Shown piece after piece: positions 12,688 to 20,900 of a stretch of 28,185 nucleotides of DNA. The DNA comes from a virus. How positions within the stretch are numbered: the first letter of the stretch is position 1; each line of letters opens with the position of its first letter. The position numbers were made by a program, and so were the translations under genes. The notes beneath the pieces are model-generated. The model did not search any database, was not told the origin of the DNA, and saw only the letters and a list, made by a program, of their open reading frames with translations. Where the stretch lies: positions 1-28,185 of IMG/VR virus record IMGVR_UViG_3300032087_005496. One strand, given 5' to 3'.

Positions 12688-13389
12688 ATGGGAACACTTA
12701 CTGGTGCAAATTTAATAGATAGAATTCAAGATACTTTACAAGATACAACTTCTGTACGTTGGCCTGAAGCCGAACTACTTAGATATATAAATGATGCACA
12801 AAGAGAGATCGTAAACTTTCGACCAGAAGCTTCAGCAACAACAGCTACTGTTACTTTGTCTTCTGGTACTTTACAAGACTTGCCTTCTGCAGGTCTGCGT
12901 TTAATAAAAGTCACAAGAAATATGTCCGCAGCTTCTGGTGGTACAGGTAAAAGAGCTATTAGAATTGTTGACATTGATATTTTAAATACTCAAAATCCAG
13001 ACTGGCATGACCCTACCGTTACAGGAGAAGCCGCCCATGGGTCTATAGTTAAACACTATGCGTTTGACCCTGACAACCCAAGACAATTTTTTGTTTACCC
13101 TGGAATTGATTCTTCTTCTAATGGGTACGTCGAAGTTGTGTACTCCAAAGCCCCAACAGATTTAAGTGCAACGTCAGATACTATTGATGTTGATGATATT
13201 TTTGCTAACGCAATTGTTGATTTCGTTTTATATAGAGCTTACCAAAAAGACTCAGAGTATGCTGGAAATGCACAAAGAGCTGGAACACATTACCAACTAT
13301 TTACTAACAGTATAGGACAAGGTTCACAGGCGCAAAACATAGTTAATCCAAACCTTGACTATGCAGGCAATAAAGTAATCGCGCCTTAA
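12688..13389 (+). CDS. neck/head-tail adaptor protein (DUF6682-like)
   Basis: A 233-residue connector that I match from memory to the DUF6682 phage adaptor family: DTTSVRWPEAELLRYINDAQ then REIVNFRPEA near the start, LRLIKVTRNM in the middle, VDIDILNTQNPDWHD, and the closing FANAIVDFVLYRAYQKDSEY then NAQRAGTHYQLF. The helical ends and beta middle resemble the P22 gp4/HK97 gp6 adaptor fold that docks on the portal. It starts three bases after the small gene and has only a weak purine site, so it is probably coupled. Confidence 0.85.
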   Translation: MGTLTGANLIDRIQDTLQDTTSVRWPEAELLRYINDAQREIVNFRPEASATTATVTLSSGTLQDLPSAGLRLIKVTRNMSAASGGTGKRAIRIVDIDILNTQNPDWHDPTVTGEAAHGSIVKHYAFDPDNPRQFFVYPGIDSSSNGYVEVVYSKAPTDLSATSDTIDVDDIFANAIVDFVLYRAYQKDSEYAGNAQRAGTHYQLFTNSIGQGSQAQNIVNPNLDYAGNKVIAP

Positions 13390-13401
13390 GAGGAGTGATA
13401 T

Positions 13402-14085
13402 ATGGCAAGTTTTAATTCTCTAGTAAAAGAAATTTTACCTTATGTTCCTACTTGTCCTGATTCTTTAGTTGAGTCTAATATTCGTTCCGCTACTATTGAA
13501 CTATGTGAAAAGTCAAAAGCTTTTGTTTTTGATCTTGACCCTATTACAGCAATTAGTGGTGTTTATGAGTATGACTTTGACCAGCCTACTGGTACGGATG
13601 TCCATCAAATACTTTGGGCAACACATGAAGGTGAAGACCTAGACCCAATAAGCCCAAGAAGTTTAGAGTTAAATTACCCAGACTGGCGTGATAAATCTAG
13701 TATTCCTCAAGTTTACCTACAGAAAAATAAAGATACTTTTTGGTTAGTTCCCGTGCCAAACAGTACTAAGACCAATGCTATTCAACTTAGCGTAGCTTTA
13801 AAACCATCAAGAACATCAAACAATATTGATACTGCTTTTTCTAATGACTATAGAGATGGCATTATTTATGGCACTTTATATCGTTTGTTAAGAATACCAA
13901 GCAGAGAGTGGAGTGATCCAAATGCTGCTAGAGATTATTTAAGTCTTTTTAATGAAGAAGTAAAACAAGCAGAACTAAGGGCTAGAGGTGGCGACTTAGG
14001 AGTAAGGCGTCTTGTTAAGTACAAAGGGGTAGGTTTAACTCCAAGAAAAAGGTACAAGCGTTATGGTAGAGAGATTGACTATTGA
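13402..14085 (+). CDS. second neck/tail adaptor protein
   Basis: A 227-residue protein with the same general plan as its upstream neighbour. N-terminal helix FNSLVKEILPYVPTCPDSLV then IRSATIELCEKSKAF, a beta core (DLDPITAISGVYEYDFDQP; FWLVPVPN; IQLSVALKPSRT), and a C-terminal helical pair (YRDGIIYGTLYRLLRIPSRE onward). The basic end is KYKGVGLTPRKRYKRYGREI. This pattern is common in short-tailed phages directly after the DUF6682 adaptor and is likely part of the neck or tail nozzle. AGAGGAG site seven bases ahead of the ATG. The exact role is inferred from position. Confidence 0.75.
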   Translation: MASFNSLVKEILPYVPTCPDSLVESNIRSATIELCEKSKAFVFDLDPITAISGVYEYDFDQPTGTDVHQILWATHEGEDLDPISPRSLELNYPDWRDKSSIPQVYLQKNKDTFWLVPVPNSTKTNAIQLSVALKPSRTSNNIDTAFSNDYRDGIIYGTLYRLLRIPSREWSDPNAARDYLSLFNEEVKQAELRARGGDLGVRRLVKYKGVGLTPRKRYKRYGREIDY

Positions 14086-14506
14086 TGGGGTTGGGATTGA
14101 ACAGATTCCTGTCCAAGATGTCAAAACTGCTTATCAATTAATAGAATACGATTTAAAAAGAATTAGACGTAAAAGTTACTCTGATTGGATTCCTGCTGAC
14201 GTTTATGTAGCTTTGCTAAACAGACAGGCAGACCTGTTTATGTTTTACGATAGCGACAACTACGTTGGCTTTATAGTAACTTCTATTGTCCAAGACACTA
14301 ACGGGAAAGAAAACCTTTTTGTTTGGGCAAGCTACCAAAAACCAGAGTACAATTATACTGAAGTTGGTTTTAAATTTTTAGATAAACTAGCGTATAATAA
14401 AAACATTGAAGCCATTGAGTTTCACACAAGTAGACCGGGCTGGGAAAGAGTAGCGACCAAGTACGGCTTTGAATTAACAAGCTACATATATAAAAAAGAA
14501 GTATGA
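14063..14506 (+). CDS. GNAT-like protein of the internal-virion gene block (T7 gp13-like)
   Basis: A 147-residue protein with the acetyltransferase (GNAT) layout: N-terminal helix (VQDVKTAYQLIEYDLKRIRR), beta strands FMFYDSDNYVGFIVTSIVQD and ENLFVWASYQKP, a helix (EVGFKFLDKLAYNK) and the final IEAIEFHTSRPGWERVATKY-GFE segment typical of the last GNAT strand and helix. The acetyl-CoA loop (R/Q-x-x-G-x-G/A) is not evident, so activity is doubtful. T7-like phages carry a similar GNAT-fold protein at the same place before the internal core proteins. It overlaps the upstream gene by 23 bases and the downstream one by four. Confidence 0.7.
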   Translation: MVERLTIDGVGIEQIPVQDVKTAYQLIEYDLKRIRRKSYSDWIPADVYVALLNRQADLFMFYDSDNYVGFIVTSIVQDTNGKENLFVWASYQKPEYNYTEVGFKFLDKLAYNKNIEAIEFHTSRPGWERVATKYGFELTSYIYKKEV

Positions 14507-15174
14507 GTGGTAAACCAAAAGCAAGAGAGTTTAAAGCTGGAGAACAAGAGCAGTTTTTATCTGAAACAGCTAGAGCTGAAAAAGATTACTTTAACCAAAA
14601 GTATGCTCCTCTTTTAAAACAAGCAGCTCAAGAAGCAGAAACGCAAGACCTTGGTGCCCTCGCAAGAGGCACTGCACAAGCAGATACTATGCAAGCTTTG
14701 ACTGGAAGGGGCCCAACTTTAGGTTCGGTGACTTCTATAGATGCGGCTGCTGATAGAGCGATTGCGGCAGGCCAACAACAAATTAAAGGTGCTGCACAAG
14801 GTTTACAAGTACAAAGACAAAGACAACTAGGGGTTTTAGGTACAGCAAGAGGGCAACAGGCAGACACTACTGCTGGTTTAGCTCAAGCTGCTAAGATAGA
14901 AGCAACTAGGGCTTTACAAGATGCTCAAGCCCGTCAAACTATGCGTCAAGCTAGAACACAAGCCCTTTCTCAAATTGGCGCAGCAACAGCAGCCGCTGGT
15001 ATGAAGAATTTAGCCACTTACGAAGGGGCTAACTATGGTGCTAGTGTTTCCCAGGGTTATGGCGAGTTTGCTAAAGGTGGACAACCAAGCTTTTTTACAA
15101 GATTTACTACTCCTTATACAGGCTTGTATCAACAAAACCAACAAAATAAAGGTAAAGGGAGTTCAAGTTTCTAA
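14503..15174 (+). CDS. internal virion protein, Ala/Gln-rich, 223 aa
   Basis: Two hundred and twenty-three residues, dominated by Ala, Gln, Thr and Arg, almost entirely helical from residue 10 to about 170 (for example AARAIAAGQ-type stretches and QDAQARQTMRQARTQALSQI). It ends in a Gly/Phe/Gln-rich tail (GGQPSFFTRFTTPYTGLYQQ). Soluble amphipathic helices without cysteine are usual in T7 gp14-like ejection proteins that line the portal channel and enter the host with the DNA. Placed between the GNAT-like gene and further helical proteins, and coupled by ATGA upstream and TAATG downstream. Function by position and composition. Confidence 0.65.
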   Translation: MSGKPKAREFKAGEQEQFLSETARAEKDYFNQKYAPLLKQAAQEAETQDLGALARGTAQADTMQALTGRGPTLGSVTSIDAAADRAIAAGQQQIKGAAQGLQVQRQRQLGVLGTARGQQADTTAGLAQAAKIEATRALQDAQARQTMRQARTQALSQIGAATAAAGMKNLATYEGANYGASVSQGYGEFAKGGQPSFFTRFTTPYTGLYQQNQQNKGKGSSSF

Positions 15175-15731
15175 TGACACTAGGTGAAGGCGTTACAATG
15201 ATTGAAGATCGTAGGTCTAGAAGTACTAGAGGGCAAAATAATGACCCTTCTTCTACTTATACAGGCATTCTGCGAGAGGACTACAATAGGTATGTAAGAG
15301 ATTTTAGACCTTTTGAAGAGAGACTTTTAGCAAGCCTTGATGATCAGTCTTTAGTTGAACAAGCTAGAGTTGATGCAGAAAAACAAGCTAGAATTTCTAG
15401 AGACATACAAAAAAGAAATATACAAAGGTATGGCGGAGCTGGTCTTTCTGCTGCACAAATACAAGAACAAGAAAGAGCCTTACAACGAGGTAGTGCTTTA
15501 GGACTATCGGGTGGTTTAAACCAAGCAAGGCTTGCCCAAAGAGATATTAATCAAGCTGTTTTGGCTGACTTAATTAACATTGGCCAAGGGGTTAATAGAA
15601 GTGCTTTATCTAACTTACAGATTGCTTCTAGTCTACAACAACAAAGAGAAGCGGCTTATAAACAAGCCAGAGCAAACTATAGCTCAGGCCTTATTGGGTT
15701 AGGGGCAGATATCATAGGAGCGATAATATAA
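15174..15731 (+). CDS. internal virion protein with hydrophobic C-terminus, 185 aa
   Basis: A helical, Gln/Ala/Arg-rich protein, shorter relative in style of its upstream neighbour. Central sequence ISRDIQKRNIQRYGGAGLSA and LQRGSALGLSGGLNQARLAQ, closing with a hydrophobic GLIGLGADIIGAII that could insert into a membrane. Start and stop overlap both neighbours (TAATG). An internal ATG at 15198 (MIEDRRSRST) is an alternative start. Most likely an ejection protein that helps form the DNA conduit across the envelope. Confidence 0.62.
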   Translation: MTLGEGVTMIEDRRSRSTRGQNNDPSSTYTGILREDYNRYVRDFRPFEERLLASLDDQSLVEQARVDAEKQARISRDIQKRNIQRYGGAGLSAAQIQEQERALQRGSALGLSGGLNQARLAQRDINQAVLADLINIGQGVNRSALSNLQIASSLQQQREAAYKQARANYSSGLIGLGADIIGAII

Positions 15732-17911
15732 TGTCAACGTTTAGTCAGTTTTTTAATCAATACACAAATCAAATAAGAAATAGAGAAGCCGCAAAACTTC
15801 AAAGAGAACAGCTTATAGCAGCACGTGGAGCAAACTATGCCCAAGCGGCTCAGAGTAGACTTAACCAGATTACATCAAAAGGAGGCTTTACAGTAGACGG
15901 GGACGGCTACAAAGTAAAAAGCCTTGAGGCTTTACATGACGTTAATAACGCTAAAGATTTTGTTGAGTTTTTAAACTTTGATAACAACGTTAGAAAGTAC
16001 TATGACGAAGAAGGTAATGTAGTTTCTGGAACCTTACTTGGTCCGACAAAAGTTGGCGAAGACAGGTTTATTTTTAACATAGAGAAAAAAGATGGCTCTA
16101 TTGCTCCTGTTACTATAAATAGAAGTAGCGACCCCAATGATAGGATTTTAGAGTTTTCTAAAGAAGATTTAACTAATTTTTACAATGCACAGGCTAATAA
16201 TTTAGCGTCAAAAGGTGGTATATCTGGCTATGCTGCTGGTAAACTGCAGGGGCAAATTCTTGATAAAAAAGTTCAAGCGCAGCTTACTGGCGGTGAAATG
16301 TTAAGTGACTCAAATCTCGCACCAGACACTCTTATAGAGGGCATTGGTCAACTAAATGAAACTCTAAAAAGCCTTACATCGGAAGAAGAAAAAGCAGAGA
16401 TTGATGCAAAACCTGATGGTTTAGACGTCGAAACAATTGGCGCTGAAGCTGCCCCTGAAACCGTTGGACCTCAAATAGAAACCACTGAAGAAACAGAGAG
16501 TTTAATAGACCAAGCTGTAGCTGCACAGCAACAAAGGTTTAGCACTAGGGGTTCTGAGTTTAATCAATCTGGTGCTTTTGTAGAAAGTTCTAAGCTAGGA
16601 GATGAAAGTATCTTAAAAAGTATTGGAGAGGCTTGGGATAATGCTAGCACAGAAGAACGTTTGTTATGGATAAGTAACGGCTTGATTCTTGTTCCAGGGC
16701 TTGGTGCTGGCGCTGTTGCAGCAAAAGGTTTTGCCCAAATCGTAGGAAAATCTAAGTTTGCACGAGGTCTTATAGATACTATTAAAAAGACTGGAGAAAA
16801 AGCCTTTACTAAGCCTGGTAAGGAGTTAGACTCTTCTAAACTATTACCTCGCCCTGGTCCGCAACGACTGCCTGAAACCATTGAAAAAGGAAGAGCAGCT
16901 AAACCTCCAAAAATAGACCCCATAAGAGATGTACCCCCAACACCAAGAGAATTTTCTGCTACTCGAACTACGTTTACTGCCGGTGTAACTTCTAATATAG
17001 CCATTAGGTCAAGTGGTGGGCCAGAAGCAGAAGCTGCTCAACAACAGGAACTACCAGAGCTAGAGCCAGTTCCTGCTATACCAACAGATTTAAAAGGAGC
17101 TACCGAGTGGTTTAATAACCCTGATAATCAAGCTACTCTAAAACGTTTACCTCAAGAGCAAGTTGATAGTGTAAGAAAACTTTTACAAGAGAATAATATA
17201 AATAGTAAAGAAGCTTTAGTTGAAGCTAAACGAAAAAACGAGTTAAGCGAACTTGAGTATGCGAAAGCTGCTGCAATTATTGCATTTTCATACAATCGTG
17301 GAGAAGATGTTGGAGCTTCTCAAACTATATTTAACTCTTTAATGAATCTAGGACAAACAGGTAGTCCAGACGTAACTACTTACCAAGCGGGTAGTTTAGC
17401 GATTAGACAAAAGGAATTCCGACAAAAAGCAAAAGAATATAGAGAGGCGCAAAACACTAAGTTTGCGAAAGAGCTTGATGAGTTACATGATGTATTAGGG
17501 TCTGAAGGGGCCTCAAGTAAGAAATTTAAGGCTCAAATGAAATCAAAACTTATACGTTTTCTAGATAAAGCGGAAATCGGCGACCTAGATGACACTCAAA
17601 TCCTGCTAATTGATAATTTATTAGCAGAAGCTATTAGAAATAAAGCAAATAGTTTAACTAATATTGAAAATATTGGTGATTTTATTGCGGACTTCTTTAG
17701 AGGAACAGCGGAGGATACTCTAGGCAACGCTATGGACAATATTAAAATCATTAAAGATAAGGACGGCAACCCTATAAGAGTTGTAACCCTTATTACACGT
17801 GGCGGTAGACAAGTCGAAGGAAAAGGTAGTATGAGCTGGAATGACTTTACAGCCTTATTAGGGGATCGAAGATTACAGCGATACGCACTACAACGTATAA
17901 AGGATAGTTAA
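15731..17911 (+). CDS. large internal virion protein, 726 aa
   Basis: A multi-part protein I cannot assign to a named family. The N-terminus is a helical head (FSQFFNQYTNQIRNREAAKL; REQLIAARGANYAQAAQSRL). Residues about 45-140 are a beta-rich domain (GFTVDGDGYKVKSLEALHD), then comes an acidic linker. Residues 311-338 are a hydrophobic span (LLWISNGLILVPGLGAGAVA onward), followed by a Pro-rich linker (about 375-420) and a C-terminal helical domain. The hydrophobic Gly/Ala span plus helices suits a T7 gp15-like ejection protein that crosses the host membrane. Start overlaps the upstream stop (TAATG); stop is one base from the next GTG. Confidence 0.7.
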   Translation: MSTFSQFFNQYTNQIRNREAAKLQREQLIAARGANYAQAAQSRLNQITSKGGFTVDGDGYKVKSLEALHDVNNAKDFVEFLNFDNNVRKYYDEEGNVVSGTLLGPTKVGEDRFIFNIEKKDGSIAPVTINRSSDPNDRILEFSKEDLTNFYNAQANNLASKGGISGYAAGKLQGQILDKKVQAQLTGGEMLSDSNLAPDTLIEGIGQLNETLKSLTSEEEKAEIDAKPDGLDVETIGAEAAPETVGPQIETTEETESLIDQAVAAQQQRFSTRGSEFNQSGAFVESSKLGDESILKSIGEAWDNASTEERLLWISNGLILVPGLGAGAVAAKGFAQIVGKSKFARGLIDTIKKTGEKAFTKPGKELDSSKLLPRPGPQRLPETIEKGRAAKPPKIDPIRDVPPTPREFSATRTTFTAGVTSNIAIRSSGGPEAEAAQQQELPELEPVPAIPTDLKGATEWFNNPDNQATLKRLPQEQVDSVRKLLQENNINSKEALVEAKRKNELSELEYAKAAAIIAFSYNRGEDVGASQTIFNSLMNLGQTGSPDVTTYQAGSLAIRQKEFRQKAKEYREAQNTKFAKELDELHDVLGSEGASSKKFKAQMKSKLIRFLDKAEIGDLDDTQILLIDNLLAEAIRNKANSLTNIENIGDFIADFFRGTAEDTLGNAMDNIKIIKDKDGNPIRVVTLITRGGRQVEGKGSMSWNDFTALLGDRRLQRYALQRIKDS

Positions 17912-17912
17912 T

Positions 17913-20900
17913 GTGGCGAAAGATACAGAGTTCAAAGTTGGACAATTTGATGCCTCTGGTGATTTTGACGCTGTAGAACAGTTTCAATCTGGGCCCGGTG
18001 TTGACGGCGCCGAAATAACTGACCCCATACAAGCTTTTCAAACCGGGGTACAAGCAGGCGGGTTAAACCTTGTCGCTAATCTAGAATATTTTAATGCTAT
18101 TGGTAACTCCATTATGGGGGAACAAAAGGCTCGGGACCGTGCTATTGCTAGAGCGCAAAACCTGCAACAAGATTCGGCCTCTTTAATGGCAGATTTTGAA
18201 AGCTTTGAAAATTTCTTAGAAGAGCCTACTGTCGGTGGTTTTATAAATCAAGTTTTTAGTGCTACAGGGCAATTTGCTCCTTCCGCTGCTGCGAGTATGG
18301 CTGCAGCTTTGACGGGTGCAGGTGTTGGGGCTTTAATTGGAGGGGTTGCTTTAAAAGCAGGGGGACAAAGTGCTTTAACAAGTTTGGCTACTAAACGAGT
18401 TGCTCAAAAAGAAATCAAAAATATAGTCAATAAAAAACTTAGAAATGAAACCTTAGATGAAGCTGAAGAAGGTTTACTAAATGCTACTTATGATAAATTA
18501 AGAAAAGACTATTTTAATAGACAAATAGGCAGAGGGGCTATAGCTGGAGCGGTTGCTCAAGAATACCCTCAAGGCGCTGGTATTGCTTTTGGCACCTTTG
18601 CTGAGCAAGACATGGTTGATCCTGTTCAAGCTTTTCAATCTTTAGGCTTAGGAGTTCCTTTTGCTGCTGTTGGTGTTGGCTCTGAAGCTTTAATCGCTAA
18701 CAACTTTAGAAAGATACTCATGAAAGGTAAAGGGCCTTTACACAACCAAATCTTACAATCTATTGGAGTTTCAGCTACAGCTGAAGGTGTTACTGAGGCT
18801 TTACAAGAAGAGCTTACTGTGCAACAAAGGTTTGCTATTGATGACGATTATGAACAAGCTCATGCAAACTTAGATAGAGCGCAAGCTTTGTTTGCAGGTT
18901 TTTTTGGTGGTGCTGGCGTTGGTGCAGCTGGTGGTACAGTAGCCTCTGTTATTGGTAAAGCTAGAGAAGGTGTAAATGAAGGGTATGTAGCGCAAATTGA
19001 AAAGAACTTTGAATCTGAAAGATTCGGCAATACTGAAGACGGTAAAGTCGCGCCTGAGCCTAAAGGTTGGTTACTTGCTCAAATGAGAGCAATGGTAGAC
19101 CCAAGCAACAAAAAAGATTCTGTATTTATTGATGCTAATTCATACCAACAAGCACAAGAACTACAGAATGACCCTAGGTATGCAGACTTATTTGCTCAAG
19201 CTGGCGCTAAATTTGTTGATGGTGGTCGTATGGGGACTTTACTTAGTTCTAACGAAGAATCCTTAGCTAGATTTGCAGACCTTGTAAAAAATAACCCTAA
19301 TGACACTTTAGCTTTAGATGCACTTTTAGTAGACATCTTAGGTTTTACTAACAATAGAAATGTAGGACAAGATACCTCAGTAGTAGAAGTATCAGACCTC
19401 GACGGCAACTTAATTTGGTACCAAACGGTTGACCAAGAAACTAAAGCTGCTGCAGAAAGAAAAGCTCGAGAACTTTTTGGTAATGAAGCTAGGGTAGAGT
19501 CAGTTTCTATTTCTGACCATGTACTAAAAAGAAAACAAAAAGTACAAGAAGAAAAAATGGGGAGAACTAGAGGGTCTGGTGCTTTTACTTTACAAGAAGG
19601 TTTAGATGAAGTTAGACAAGACCAAGCGGCTGCTATGGAACAAGAGGACCCTTCTGCTATTTTTGCTAACCTCCCAGAACCTGGTATTGCAGAATCAACT
19701 CCACCTATTAGAGCTTCTTTACGTTCTTTAGGTAGAAAAGTAGAAGGCCGTACTAGAGAAGTTATTCCTTTCGAAGTGCAAATGCCTGAGGGTGAAGGTT
19801 GGGCAGTTGGTAAAAAAACAAACCTTAAATTTATAGAAGAAGAGGTTATTAACAAAGCCAAAGGTTTTTTTCCAGAGTTTAAAAGCCTTAATGACCAATT
19901 AAATGCAAACTTAGAAGCTGGTCGATACTCTAACGCACTTCTCAATACCTATAACGAAATAAGTGAAAAGTTTCCTAGTAATCTTTACACCATTACGGAG
20001 TTTGAAAACAATGTGGGAGAAACTAGGTATCAAATACAAGAGTTAAAAACACAAGACCTTGATACTATGCTGCCTGCTCTTATTCCAACTAAAGTTCAAC
20101 AAGCCTTAGAGATTGAGTCTAATATTGAGAATAATATTCAACAAGCTAGAGAAAAAAACATACCAATAGAAAAAGGCAAAAGAACTACTTTAACTGGGTT
20201 TAAAATAAAAACACCTGGTAGTAACCAGTTTAGACCAGTTTATATGCCAGTTTTAACTTCCTTTGGTAGAAAACTAAACGCTGCTTTAAGAATGGAGACT
20301 GCCAACCCTAAAGAACAAACCGAACAAGAACAAATTAGAGATGGGTTTGGCACTATTTATTTTTATCTTACAGACCAAGGCTATGAATTTACTTGGCCAG
20401 GAAAAGATAATTTTAACACCTCTTTAGAAAAGTCTAATGCTATTGTGTATGCTGACAAGGGTAAAAATTTAAGTTTAAAAGCTTTACAGCCCGGCAAGTT
20501 TGGGGTGCCTGGTATTGTTGGAAAGGCTTTAACTCGAGAAGAAAAGTTTAATAATTTAAAAAAACAGATTAGAGAGGCTTTTGAAGTAGGTAGATATGAT
20601 CGTCAACCTTTTGACCTTGCAACTTTGGAAGAACAGTTTACTGACCCTGAGCAACTAGAAGAACTAGAGGATTTTGTTGAAGAAGTTATTAACCCGCAAA
20701 TACCAAGCGTTGCTGCTAAGATTACAACACCATCAAGACTTGAAGCTGGAGAGTTTTTAGAGGCCGAAGCAGACACTCAAGCAGAGACTTTAGAAGGCAC
20801 TCTTGACGCCTTGACTCCTACTCAACAAAAAAACTTAGAGCTTAGAGAACTACAAAAAGAATCTTTATTAAACGGTGTTCCTGATAAGAATAACCCTTAC

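Noticed and set aside
16564-17004. Long antisense frames in the internal-protein and fibre genes (also 19196-19945 and 24358-24864)
   Set aside because: They mirror the codon bias or repeats of the real gene on the other strand and have no ribosome sites or family motifs.
17911-17913. ATG at 17911 as start of the 1949-residue protein
   Set aside because: It is in a different frame; the long frame opens with GTG at 17913.
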